NCBI GenBank assembly: GCA_029938715.1
Contig: JAOZUK010000015.1
Span: forward strand, 1 to 54,951
Direction of reading: 5' to 3'
Source of the DNA: Bacteroidales bacterium
Lineage (GTDB): Bacteria; Bacteroidota; Bacteroidia; Bacteroidales; GCA-2748055
DNA: 54,951 nucleotides
This document shows, one piece after another, positions 35,491-45,249 of the stretch; the first letter of the stretch is position 1, and each line of letters opens with the position of its first letter. The notes under the pieces were generated by a model that had not been told where the DNA came from, did not search any database, and saw only the letters and a program-made list of their open reading frames with translations. The translations under genes and the position numbers were made by a program.

Positions 35491-38400
35491 TTAAAACTTA
35501 ACATTCAGACCAACTGTATAGGTCTTGATCGGGGAATAAGCAGTTGCTGCTGTCCCGGCAAAGTCCTGCCGTGGATCCATACCCGGATTCTGTGTCCAGA
35601 TATAGAGGTTATCGGCAGTAACAAATACCCTTAAACCACTGGCACCAATCTTCCTTGCCGCATTTTTTGGCAGGTTGTATCCCAGTGTGATGTTCCTTAT
35701 ATTGAAGTAAGAAGCATCGAACATAAAGCGGTTTGATGTATACCTAAGGTCGGTATTTCCAACTTCCACGCGGGGTATTGTGTTGGGATCATAGGAAACT
35801 GTTGTTCCATCTCCCATCTCAGCAGTAGGTAAACCGCCTGCATCAAGAGGTTCGGTCCAGCCGTCAAGAATATCTGTGTGCCAGGCAAATCCAAGGTCAC
35901 CCTCTCTCATAAGCCATTGATAGTTGTAGTCCATAAATTGACCACCTACCGAGTAGGTCAGGAATATGGAGAGGTCAAATCCTTTATAATAGAAGCTATT
36001 TGTGATACCTCCAAAGAAATCAGGAATTGAAGTACCATGATAGTACCTGTCACCTTCTCCGCCCGGATCTTCTGTAAGCAGTCTGGTTCCAGTCTTCACT
36101 GGCTTGCCATCATCATCAATCACCTGCTCGCCATCTCCATCCACTTCAATCTCATCGAACCAGTAGAGTGCAGCACCAGTCTCGGCATTGGCACCTGCGT
36201 ATTCCCAGGTAAAGAACTCATACACAGATTTTCCAACCATTAGCTTCTTTGAGCCAGCGATGATCTCTTCCTGAGGAAGTTCTGTCAGTACATTCTTGTA
36301 GTGTGTAATGTTGAAATCGATATTCCAGCGGAAATCCTCGGCAGAGATCACATCAGCATTCAGAATGACTTCAATTCCTTTGTTTTCCATTCCACCTATG
36401 TTTTGCCACTTGGAGTCGATACCCAGTGAACGGGGCTGTGGTACTTCAAAGAGCAGGTTCTTGGAACCTCTGATGAAGTATTCAACACTACCCCGTAGCC
36501 TGTTAAAGAGAGCAAACTCAACACCTGTGTTAAAGTTGCTGTTCTCTTCCCACATCAATTCGGCAAGTTCCAGTGAATTTGCAAGGGCACCGGAGTAGAC
36601 ATTGTTGTCATAACCCAATGAATACAATCCCTGCCATGGATAGAATCCAATTCCATTGTTATTACCCTGAACGCCATAACTGGCCTTTACTTTCAAAGAA
36701 TTAATCCAGTCCACCTGCATGAAACTCTCTTCACTGAGCCTCCAGCTTCCGCCCAAACTCCAGAAGGTTCCCCAACGCGTGTCGGGATGGAACCTGGAGG
36801 ATCCGTCGGTCCGGATACTTGCAGAGACATAGTATTTATCGTTATAGTCATAATTCACACGACCCAGGAAACTCTCTATCCGGTCGTTGTTTTCATAGGA
36901 GTTGGAACCCTCACCTGTGGAGGCAGGAGCCAGTTCCCTGATTCCTTCAAACGGAAATCCTGTCCGGGTGGCAGTCAGGTAGTTAAAATTATAACTGTAG
37001 TTCTCATGTCCAGCCAACAGATCCATGCTGTGCAATCCAAAGGATTTGTTGTAGGTCAGTAACTGGTTTAAGGTATATACCATCCTTCTTCCATAGTTCT
37101 TGGTGATACGGCCATATCCTGCAGCATCCCCGTAGGTAGAGTTCTGATAAGTAGTACCACTGGTGCCATTGAAATCCACACTCAGGTTCATCCTTAAATG
37201 AAGTCCGGGCAGAATGGCAAAATCGGTATAGGTTCTGGCCGAAACCGCATCCACAAGAGTGGACCGCTCATCCAGAGAAAGTGAACCTGCCAGGTTGAAA
37301 GTTCCGGCATAGGGACGGAGTCCGGGTACGGAATTTCCATAGCCATTGTCGAAAGTCATATCGGCAGCACCGAAATCGTAAGTGGCATTGCCATCCGAAT
37401 CTGTAATGATACTCCCCTCTCCTGGTTGATTCCAGGTATTGTATGCATATACCGGGAAGACAGGACCCATAACCCTGGAAAAGAAGAATGGGTTGGAGGT
37501 GGTGGAGTTACCATCACTAAAGTTATTGGTTTTGTAACTAACCGCATTGGCCGACAGACCAATCTTAAGCCACTTCTTCACTTGTGAATCGGCGTTTACC
37601 CTTCCGGTGAAACGCGTCATATCTGAGTGCTCCATTAAACCCTCTTCATTGAGATATCCAAGGGAGATATAGTAATTAGAGTTGTCGTCGCCTCCATTCA
37701 CATTGATGTTATAATCCATCTTTTTGGCCACCCTGAACAGTACATCTTCCCACTCATTGGGGTAAAGCAGATTGGCATTTGCGTTCAGTTTTCCATCGGT
37801 CCCAATGAGCTGGGTTGGATTTACATCATAGGCGTTATAGTTACCCAGCTGGGCCACAGTATTGTTACTGTTGCCATCGCCATCCTGTCCATATGAGGCT
37901 CCCTGGTTGGCATCGGCCATAGACATACCTGCACCGTAAACAAGAGAGTTCCTGTAGGCTTCCCATGTCTTTTCGTAGTACTGTCCCTGCTCTATCCTTG
38001 GATACTCATCAATGGCCCTGTCAGACCATCCGTGACGTACCTTCACTTCCAGTTCCATCTTACCAGACTTACCTCTGCTGGTGGTAATCACAATCACACC
38101 ATTGGCGCCTCTGGCTCCATAGAGTGCAGCTGCAGTGGCATCTTTCAATACAGTAATACTCTCTATGTCATCCGGGTTAATGGAGTTCAAGTCACCACCA
38201 TAGGGAACACCGTCTACTACATAGAGGGGATCACTGGATGCATTGATGGATCCGATACCACGAATCCTGATCGTAGCGTTTGAACCAGGCTGTCCTGAAG
38301 CAGTGGTCACCTGTACACCTGCTGTGGTGCCTTCAAGCATTTTAGAAACAGAGGTTGCCTGGATGTTATCGATCTTATCCCGACTGATGTTTTCAGCAGA

Positions 38401-38760
38401 ACCGGTAAATGAGGATTTTTTAGCAGTTCCATAGGCAACCACCATGACCTCATCGATTCCAACGGCGTCGGTTTCAAGTACAATATCAATCACAGTACGG
38501 CTGTCCACAGCCACTTGTGCTGTCCGCATTCCCACAAAACTGAAGATGAGAACATTTGAAGATTCAGGTACTGTAATGGAGTACTTTCCTTCAAAATCTG
38601 TAACAGAACCAATGGTGGTTCCCTGAACCACAACGGAAACACCCGGCAAGGCAATTCCTTCATCTGCACCTGTAACAGTTCCAGTAATCTGCACTCCCTG
38701 TGCATACAGAAAAGCACCTGTAAGCACAAAAAATGCAAGAAGTATTGTTAATCTTTTCAT
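35491..38760 (-). CDS. SusC/RagA-family TonB-linked outer-membrane protein (unit A)
   Basis: 1089 residues: signal peptide (KRLTILLAFFVLTGAFLYAQ), carboxypeptidase-regulatory-like domain (TGADEGIALPGVSVVVQGTT), plug with GTTAGVQVTTASGQPGSNATIRIRG, PLYVVDGVPYGGDLNSINPDDIESITVLKDATAAALYGARGANGVI as expected, then a barrel ending KTYTVGLNVKF. It is the most divergent of the three SusC proteins and carries the more typical SusC plug and SusD partner. Preceded by the subtilase gene at 38924 across a 163-base gap with its own leader and -7 element. Confidence 0.97.
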   Translation of the reverse strand: MKRLTILLAFFVLTGAFLYAQGVQITGTVTGADEGIALPGVSVVVQGTTIGSVTDFEGKYSITVPESSNVLIFSFVGMRTAQVAVDSRTVIDIVLETDAVGIDEVMVVAYGTAKKSSFTGSAENISRDKIDNIQATSVSKMLEGTTAGVQVTTASGQPGSNATIRIRGIGSINASSDPLYVVDGVPYGGDLNSINPDDIESITVLKDATAAALYGARGANGVIVITTSRGKSGKMELEVKVRHGWSDRAIDEYPRIEQGQYYEKTWEAYRNSLVYGAGMSMADANQGASYGQDGDGNSNNTVAQLGNYNAYDVNPTQLIGTDGKLNANANLLYPNEWEDVLFRVAKKMDYNINVNGGDDNSNYYISLGYLNEEGLMEHSDMTRFTGRVNADSQVKKWLKIGLSANAVSYKTNNFSDGNSTTSNPFFFSRVMGPVFPVYAYNTWNQPGEGSIITDSDGNATYDFGAADMTFDNGYGNSVPGLRPYAGTFNLAGSLSLDERSTLVDAVSARTYTDFAILPGLHLRMNLSVDFNGTSGTTYQNSTYGDAAGYGRITKNYGRRMVYTLNQLLTYNKSFGLHSMDLLAGHENYSYNFNYLTATRTGFPFEGIRELAPASTGEGSNSYENNDRIESFLGRVNYDYNDKYYVSASIRTDGSSRFHPDTRWGTFWSLGGSWRLSEESFMQVDWINSLKVKASYGVQGNNNGIGFYPWQGLYSLGYDNNVYSGALANSLELAELMWEENSNFNTGVEFALFNRLRGSVEYFIRGSKNLLFEVPQPRSLGIDSKWQNIGGMENKGIEVILNADVISAEDFRWNIDFNITHYKNVLTELPQEEIIAGSKKLMVGKSVYEFFTWEYAGANAETGAALYWFDEIEVDGDGEQVIDDDGKPVKTGTRLLTEDPGGEGDRYYHGTSIPDFFGGITNSFYYKGFDLSIFLTYSVGGQFMDYNYQWLMREGDLGFAWHTDILDGWTEPLDAGGLPTAEMGDGTTVSYDPNTIPRVEVGNTDLRYTSNRFMFDASYFNIRNITLGYNLPKNAARKIGASGLRVFVTADNLYIWTQNPGMDPRQDFAGTAATAYSPIKTYTVGLNVKF

Positions 38761-38821
38761 AGATTAAGGTTTTAGGTTTATACTAATAGATAGCTCTCTC
38801 GACTCTGAAGGGCCAAAAATA
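38761..38821 (-). promoter_or_regulatory. Conserved SusC leader and -7 element (unit A)
   Basis: The minus strand has TATTTTTG at 38821-38814 (TAnnTTTG), AGAGTC downstream, then TAAACCTAAAACCTTAATCT up to the ATG. It is the third copy of the leader found at units B and C. No -33 match is visible. Confidence 0.65.
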
Positions 38822-38923
38822 TAAAAAAAAATGAATCTATTAACATTGTTTAACATTTACAGCCCTTGTAAACACTGGGAAAAGTTAAATACATGAATAA
38901 TCAGGGAGAGTTACGAACCCAAA

Positions 38924-41900
38924 TTAGTAGGTGAAGATTCTGGTCGTGATGGAGTGACCTGTCCCCAGGACTGAGACAATAAAAGCACCCTCCTTCCCAA
39001 AATTCACTTCATTGTAACCCGGATCAATAGTTTCAATCAGCAGTAGTTTTCCTGAGAAATCATAAATATTCAGGTTGGCCGGTACAGTGGAATTGTTCAC
39101 CACGACGATCTGTCCCTTAGCGCCTGAATATATATTAAATGCCTGGTTTTCCTGGTTGAACTCTATACCCTCAGAAGAATTCTGCATAAATCTACATCCT
39201 TCAGAATTGGTCACACCCACTGTATATAATCCGGGAAGGTAAGCTACATATTGGGCGGCCCTGGCCAGAGAGCTCTCAATGGCCATATTGTCGAGGTACC
39301 ACTGGTAACCGGTGAAACTTGAATGATTGGATACTGAGATAAGTTTGTAACCCTGGTAATCGCTATTGGTGACTTTTAATAAGGGTTGATCCGGCTGAGG
39401 CGAGGTAATATAAAGCTTGTTGGATTTCCTCTCTCCGCACTTATTGGTTACATTAACAAAAAGAAAACTTGGCTCAGCACCCACCGATACCAGAACAGTG
39501 TCCTCATCTTCTGGTCCATTTATTATCCAGTCGTCGATGGTTTCCCAGAGGTAGTGATATCCTTCAACGGGGACCACATAGAACTCCTGATCTGACATGG
39601 CGCAGGGTTTGTCACGGCTGGTAAGGAGTAGAACCTCATCTGGTTTCTTCTGAACTGCAATGGGTATCCCTAAAGTATCTCCGTATCCGCAGGAATTGCT
39701 GATCTTTAAATGGATGGTACCCGATTCATAACCAGGTACATATTCCAGTTTGTGTGTAGAACTGCTACCCAACCAGTTGGCAGGAAGGCTCCATTCGTAA
39801 ACAGTGCCCAGAATGCTATCCACCTCAACAAAAGAAGTCACATTGACACAGGGCACCGTATCTGTCATATATCCATTGATAATGGGTATTGTATCCAAAG
39901 GAATAAGCTCTTTTTCCGATTCGGGGCCTAAACCACAGCGGTTGGTGACAACCACCTTTAACAGGCCATTCCCGTTCCCCACCGAGAGGTATGCTCCTTC
40001 TGAAATGAGGCTGTCCACTGACCAACCGGCAGGAGCTGTCCAGAGATAATCAACCCCTGAGACACCTGATGCAAGGTACAGTTCATAGCTTCCACTGCAG
40101 GGATAGGGCTCTCCCTGAATAACAGCCGTGTCCTCTGGAGCAGCAGTGCAATAGATGGCGCTGAATCCTCTCTCCTGGTTGATGCTATCGGACAGGAATC
40201 TCACAAAGAGGTGTCCTGAGGAAGAAATGAACTCCAGGGTATCGGCATCAAGAGCACCCTGTAGCTGCGCTACCATTGGTGCATTCTCATCCTGACCATC
40301 AAAAATATAGAGGATGTCTTTCTGGGCTTCGGTGGTGAAAAACTCAAAATAGAGTTTAACAGGCAAGCCGTTTTCCGGTTCAATGTGCCAGCCTGCATCC
40401 ATATCCGGAAGATACTCCGGTGCCGAAGTTAGCTTAAATTCTCCGTTGTTATCGGTAAGCTCTGTTACTCCTGTCGCAAAGTATTCATCTGTAAGGCCCG
40501 AGAAGACCATGGAGAAATCCTGTGATCCTCCTGAAAGTGAGCTTTTATGAGATACAACCACCTCATAAAATCCCTTCAGGGGAGTCTCTTCCAGAATCTG
40601 CTCTACATTGTCCAGCAGGTTATCGCCCCTGGTAGCCTCATTCTCAGGATGAAGCGGATCCAGGATAAATGGACGGATCTCCTGGCCATCCACCAGTCTG
40701 AACAGGCGAATATCCAGATCATTCACCAGTATTCTTTGAATTGGATTCAGTGAAGGCTCTGGAATAACTCCCAGTGGATCGGTCCAGCACATGGTTATTT
40801 TAATAGGCTCATTTCCAGATGAATAAAGCCTTATTCGATGTTCCTCTCCATCAGAAATAGCTACTTCCTGCACCCTGTCATAGCTCTCATCAGAAATCAG
40901 ATTGACTGCATTGTGGGTATTAAGCAAGCCCCAACCATACTTATAGTCTGGTCCTGGATTTCCGGCATCATCGGCCGTATGCAAAACAAGTCCCTTCAAT
41001 CCAGATGAAGTGAGGTAACTTCCGTATAGTTCTTGGTGGTGCTGCTGGATCAGAGCCAATGAACCAGTTGCATTGGGTGCAGACATGGAAGTTCCCGAAC
41101 TATTCCGGTAATCATCATCACTTTCGGAATAGGAAGAAAGCAGCCTGTCTCCATTGGCCACCAGATCGGGTTTTATTCTCCCATCATCTGTAGGTCCGAA
41201 TGCTGAAAAATGGGTAATCTTCACATTTTCCCTACCAGTATAACCTGCGGGCATATCTTTTACCGCTCCCACGGTGAGAATATTCTTGGCATTACCCACA
41301 GGCCCCATGGAGTCGAACCCATCCTCTCCCCCATCCTTCTGCCTGACCTCCTTTGAAGAGGTCCATTCGCCATTTTCCCACACATCGTGTTCAGTCCCCG
41401 GAGAGGGCCCCTCTCCCCTGTCATTTCCTGCTGATTTCACAATCAGGTAGTTGGGATACCTGTAGGCAATCCTGTCATAATCTGAAGCTTCCCGGTGATA
41501 GAAACCAAAGAGATAATCCTCCTCTTCACTGATGCTCAGATCTCCCCACCACTGCCATCGCTCCTCATCGCTGTTATAATCCCAGCCCGTAATAAACCCA
41601 TAGGAATGATTGGAGAGCAAGAGTCCCTTCGAAGCTGCTGCCTCCATCTCCTGCAAATCCCGATCCCAGTCATATCCTTCAATTACCACATTGCCTGCCA
41701 TGCCCCTGGCCTGATCGTTCAAGCCTGCAGCACCTATAGTCCCACTGACATGAGTGGCATGGCCCACCACTTCGGCATTGCCATCCAGAATTAAAGCACG
41801 ATTCCCAAATTCTACATGGGTACTCCGATGAACTCCTCCATCCCACACTCCAACCACCAGACCGCTTCCATCCAGATTGTAACCCGCACCCCCATCCAAC

Positions 41901-42223
41901 CACACCTTATCAGTAGAAACAGTTCTGGCCGCGATGATGTTATGGGTGGTCAGGTACTGGGGATTCTGATTGGAATTAAATCGCCGAATGGCCACAATTC
42001 TGCCATCAGGATAGATAACTTTGCTTACCAGTTGTAGCGAGTCGGCCCTGTGTAAGGTGACCTTTCTCTCTGGATCGGGAAGTAAAGATTGGATCTCAAA
42101 GCGTCGCTGCTCCACAGAGCCCTCCCTGATCAGTTGATTTTGGGCAGTGGCATTTGAAAATATGCCAGCTAATACTAATATGTATGCGAATCTTCTTAAC
42201 AAGATGTTACATGGAATTGTCAA
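38924..42223 (-). CDS. Secreted S8 subtilisin-like peptidase with C-terminal T9SS-type sorting domain
   Basis: Large secreted serine protease, up to 1099 residues. It has a signal peptide (YILVLAGIFSNATAQ), then the S8 catalytic domain with Asp128 (VGVWDGGV), His155 (GHATHVSG, with Ala where Gly is usual), oxyanion-hole Asn267 (SAGN) and Ser379 (SGTSMSAP). After about residue 590 come a CUB-like beta domain (FEFFTTEAQKDILYIFDGQD), repeated Ig/PKD-like modules with conserved Cys, and a C-terminal T9SS type A-like module (LNIYDFSGKLLLIETIDPGYNEV). No ATG exists near the start; TTG at 42223 or 42202 is likely. It lies upstream of SusCD unit A and could supply peptides to it (inference). Confidence 0.9.
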   Translation of the reverse strand: MTIPCNILLRRFAYILVLAGIFSNATAQNQLIREGSVEQRRFEIQSLLPDPERKVTLHRADSLQLVSKVIYPDGRIVAIRRFNSNQNPQYLTTHNIIAARTVSTDKVWLDGGAGYNLDGSGLVVGVWDGGVHRSTHVEFGNRALILDGNAEVVGHATHVSGTIGAAGLNDQARGMAGNVVIEGYDWDRDLQEMEAAASKGLLLSNHSYGFITGWDYNSDEERWQWWGDLSISEEEDYLFGFYHREASDYDRIAYRYPNYLIVKSAGNDRGEGPSPGTEHDVWENGEWTSSKEVRQKDGGEDGFDSMGPVGNAKNILTVGAVKDMPAGYTGRENVKITHFSAFGPTDDGRIKPDLVANGDRLLSSYSESDDDYRNSSGTSMSAPNATGSLALIQQHHQELYGSYLTSSGLKGLVLHTADDAGNPGPDYKYGWGLLNTHNAVNLISDESYDRVQEVAISDGEEHRIRLYSSGNEPIKITMCWTDPLGVIPEPSLNPIQRILVNDLDIRLFRLVDGQEIRPFILDPLHPENEATRGDNLLDNVEQILEETPLKGFYEVVVSHKSSLSGGSQDFSMVFSGLTDEYFATGVTELTDNNGEFKLTSAPEYLPDMDAGWHIEPENGLPVKLYFEFFTTEAQKDILYIFDGQDENAPMVAQLQGALDADTLEFISSSGHLFVRFLSDSINQERGFSAIYCTAAPEDTAVIQGEPYPCSGSYELYLASGVSGVDYLWTAPAGWSVDSLISEGAYLSVGNGNGLLKVVVTNRCGLGPESEKELIPLDTIPIINGYMTDTVPCVNVTSFVEVDSILGTVYEWSLPANWLGSSSTHKLEYVPGYESGTIHLKISNSCGYGDTLGIPIAVQKKPDEVLLLTSRDKPCAMSDQEFYVVPVEGYHYLWETIDDWIINGPEDEDTVLVSVGAEPSFLFVNVTNKCGERKSNKLYITSPQPDQPLLKVTNSDYQGYKLISVSNHSSFTGYQWYLDNMAIESSLARAAQYVAYLPGLYTVGVTNSEGCRFMQNSSEGIEFNQENQAFNIYSGAKGQIVVVNNSTVPANLNIYDFSGKLLLIETIDPGYNEVNFGKEGAFIVSVLGTGHSITTRIFTY

Positions 42224-42297
42224 TCTGGCGAAATTAGCACAATTTTGACACCAATTTTACTACGGTTCGAAGGAATAACGACTGAAACAATGAATTG

Positions 42298-43986
42298 TTA
42301 TGATCCAATCCTCTCTTCCACCCCTTGAATGATCCTGTTTTTTAGTTTTGTAGACTCTTTCATCAACTCCCTGCCCTCTTCCTCAATGCGTTGAACCCTG
42401 GGATGGTCTTTCAGATCGACTGAATTGATTTTCACATTAAGCCAGGCACCTTCCACAGAGGCAAGCATGGCCAGTGCACCCACACCAGCATCAGTCACAC
42501 TGTTGGGGTTTCCTTTCATGACCATGGTTTCGGCAATCTCGAACCCATTATATACAGTTTTCATCACTTCAAAGGGCACTTCGATGGCATACAGGGTGGC
42601 CCGTTCAATGGCCGATTGCCTGATTTTTTTCTCTTCAGCCGAATTTTTAGGGAGACCAAAAGCATCCAAAATGGAATTAAATGCCAGGGTATCTTCATCC
42701 ACAAGCCTCAACAATTTCTCCTGAACCAGTTTTGCCTTTTCGGCCCATTCCGAAAACTCTTCCCACCGTTCATCCCATCCCCTCTTGTGGGAAGAGAGGT
42801 TGGCCACCATTGCAGTAAGGGCGACACCCATTGACCCCATATAAGCACTTACAGAGCCACCTCCAGGTGTAGGTGATTCGGAAGCTGTCTCCTCCATAAA
42901 ATTCTGTAAGGATAAATCCACAAGTTTCCTGTCAGCTCCTTTTCTCAACTGATACTCAATGATTTTCTCTTCCGGATGAAAGGTGCCCAGTTCATCAAGC
43001 CCCATGGACTTAACGGCAATTTTGATAAGTTCCTGATCGGAAACACCAGTTGATCTTTTCTGTTTCCTCAAAAAGTACCTGCCAGCATCCAACATTGCCT
43101 GGAGTGGTACCAGACCCACCAGCTCAGAACCAGTTACCCTGATCCCCCTTGCCTGAGCCTTACTGCACACCTCGTCGAAAGCAGCATGTACCGGAGTAAT
43201 TCGTATGTTGGTCAGATTCATGGAGATTTGGGCCACCCCATACTCCTCTATAAACCATCCGATGGCCTTTACAGATTTCAGGGTTCCGGGGACCATTTCA
43301 GGTTTGCCTTGGGCATCCTTCACTATCTTCCCTGTAATAGGATTGCCCTCCCGCTTTGCCCTGCCGCGTTCGCGCACATCAAATGCAATGGCATTGGCCC
43401 GCCGGGTGGAGGTTGTATTCAGGTTCACATTATAGGCCACCAAAAAATCCCTTGCACCTACTGCGACGGATCCGGTTCTGGGTATAAATTCAGCAGGACC
43501 ATAATCGGGTTTCCATTCTGGCAGGGTCAGTTTCTCTTTTAATCCTTCATATTCACCCGACCTCACATGCGCCAGGTTCCTGCGGCCTTCAGACAGAGCA
43601 GCGTTCTCATAACAGTAAACCGGAATACCAATCTCATTTCCAATACGTTCGGCCAGTTTTCGGGCATAGATCACTGTCTCTTCCATAGTGATACCTGCCA
43701 CCGGAACCAACGGACATACATCTGTGGCTCCAAACCTGGGGTGCTCGCCCGAGTGTTTACTCATATCAATTATTTCAGAGGCCTTTTTCAACGCCAGGAA
43801 TGCGGCTTCAATCACCATCTCAGGCGGTCCAACAAAAGTCACAACAGTACGGTTGGTTGCTTTGCCGGGATCCACATCCAGCAGCTTCACGCCATCCACT
43901 GATTCCACCTCATCTGTAATCTGCTTTATGACGTTCATATCACGTCCCTCGCTAAAGTTGGGAACGCATTCAATAATTTTATTCAT
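42298..43986 (-). CDS. ftcD: Bifunctional glutamate formimidoyltransferase / formimidoyl-THF cyclodeaminase
   Basis: Last step of histidine degradation: transfers the formimino group from formiminoglutamate to tetrahydrofolate, then cyclodeaminates it to methenyl-THF. The 562-residue fusion has an N-terminal transferase (about 1-330, starting IIECVPNFSEGRDMNVIKQI with the SGEHPRFGATDVCPLVP segment) and a C-terminal cyclodeaminase (about 350-555, ESPTPGGGSVSAYMGSMGVAL). This fused form is common in Bacteroidota. It begins 4 bases after hutI ends, so the pair is coupled. hutH and hutU are not in the window. Confidence 0.96.
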   Translation of the reverse strand: MNKIIECVPNFSEGRDMNVIKQITDEVESVDGVKLLDVDPGKATNRTVVTFVGPPEMVIEAAFLALKKASEIIDMSKHSGEHPRFGATDVCPLVPVAGITMEETVIYARKLAERIGNEIGIPVYCYENAALSEGRRNLAHVRSGEYEGLKEKLTLPEWKPDYGPAEFIPRTGSVAVGARDFLVAYNVNLNTTSTRRANAIAFDVRERGRAKREGNPITGKIVKDAQGKPEMVPGTLKSVKAIGWFIEEYGVAQISMNLTNIRITPVHAAFDEVCSKAQARGIRVTGSELVGLVPLQAMLDAGRYFLRKQKRSTGVSDQELIKIAVKSMGLDELGTFHPEEKIIEYQLRKGADRKLVDLSLQNFMEETASESPTPGGGSVSAYMGSMGVALTAMVANLSSHKRGWDERWEEFSEWAEKAKLVQEKLLRLVDEDTLAFNSILDAFGLPKNSAEEKKIRQSAIERATLYAIEVPFEVMKTVYNGFEIAETMVMKGNPNSVTDAGVGALAMLASVEGAWLNVKINSVDLKDHPRVQRIEEEGRELMKESTKLKNRIIQGVEERIGS

Positions 43987-43989
43987 AGG

Positions 43990-45225
43990 TTATGATTGAA
44001 TTTCTCCGTTAATGATCACTTTCTGAATCTGGCTGGTTCCATATGAGTAGGGCATAAACCCAAAACCGGGCATCGGCACAGTTAGTATCAGGTTGGCAAG
44101 TTTACCGGGTGTTATTGAACCAAGGAATCCTTCCACACCCATGGCATAGGCACCGTTTTGGGTGACCGCATTGAACACCTCGTTGGGCAGCATTTTCAGC
44201 TGGGTGATTCCCAGCGACATAACAAACTCCATATTCCCTGAGGGCGAGGAACCAGGATTGTAATCTGATGCAAGCGCTACAGGGAGACCAGCCTCTATTA
44301 ACTTCCTGGCCGGAGCATAATCCAGACCAAGAAAAAAAGAGGCTCCCGGTAGCAGGGTGGGCATGGTATTTCCGCTCTTCAGTGCATCCAGTTCATTAGA
44401 GCCTATATATTCCAGGTGATCCACAGATTGTGCCTCATATTTTACACCCACCTGAATTCCACCCGAATAGTCCAGCTCATTGGCGTGGATCTTTGGGATC
44501 AATCCATTTTTCTGTCCCGCTTCCAGAATGCGATCCGTCTGCTCCACGGAAAAGAATCCCCTGTCACAGAATACATCAATATAATCAGCAAGTTGCTCAC
44601 CGGCCACTGCCGGGATCATCTCTTCAACCACCAGTTGAACATATTGATCCCTATTATTTTTATACGCATCAGGAAATGCATGAGCTCCCAGAAATGTGGA
44701 TCTGATAGTCAACGGGGTCTCTTCTCTCAACCGCTTTATCACCCTGAGCATTTTCAGCTCATCCCCGGTATTCAGTCCATATCCACTTTTAATCTCCACG
44801 GCTCCTGTTCCTGATTTCAGAATCTCCATGACCCTGGGTAAGGACAGATCAAATAGTTGACTCTCTTCAGTGGCAGCCATCAGACTTGCAGAATTCAGGA
44901 TCCCTCCACCTCTCTTTGCGATCTCTTCATAACTCAATCCACGGATCTTATCCTCGTACTCTCTTTCCCTGCTTCCGGCATAAACCAGGTGTGTGTGGGA
45001 ATCACAAAAAGCAGGCATCACCATCCCCCCTTTGCAATCCAGCACTTCATCGTCGGTAAAGGGCAATACCTCCCCGGTTCCATAACAGACAATTTTCTCC
45101 TGCTCGATCACAAGCCATGCATCATCAATGACATTGATGTGCTCCATCCGGGCACCTGCCACAAAAGGAGTGGGCTCATTTTCAACACCGAGTAATTTCC
45201 CAATGTTCTTAAGTACCAATCTCAT
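43990..45225 (-). CDS. hutI: Imidazolonepropionase
   Basis: Third enzyme of histidine degradation, opening the imidazolone ring to formiminoglutamate. It is a 411-residue amidohydrolase with the metal-ligand motif CDSHTHLVYAG (about residues 76-86), the KSGYGL segment for substrate, the HANELDYSGG segment and the SDYNPGSSPS segment near the C-terminus, all standard for HutI. It lies between the DUF819 gene (24 bases upstream) and ftcD (4 bases downstream), forming a short catabolic operon with them. Confidence 0.96.
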   Translation of the reverse strand: MRLVLKNIGKLLGVENEPTPFVAGARMEHINVIDDAWLVIEQEKIVCYGTGEVLPFTDDEVLDCKGGMVMPAFCDSHTHLVYAGSREREYEDKIRGLSYEEIAKRGGGILNSASLMAATEESQLFDLSLPRVMEILKSGTGAVEIKSGYGLNTGDELKMLRVIKRLREETPLTIRSTFLGAHAFPDAYKNNRDQYVQLVVEEMIPAVAGEQLADYIDVFCDRGFFSVEQTDRILEAGQKNGLIPKIHANELDYSGGIQVGVKYEAQSVDHLEYIGSNELDALKSGNTMPTLLPGASFFLGLDYAPARKLIEAGLPVALASDYNPGSSPSGNMEFVMSLGITQLKMLPNEVFNAVTQNGAYAMGVEGFLGSITPGKLANLILTVPMPGFGFMPYSYGTSQIQKVIINGEIQS

Positions 45226-45249
45226 ACCACGAAGATAAAAAAATTAGGC

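Noticed and set aside
22677-38760. Classical polysaccharide utilisation locus
   Set aside because: No CAZyme, sulfatase or HTCS/sigma regulator is present, so only SusCD uptake is claimed.
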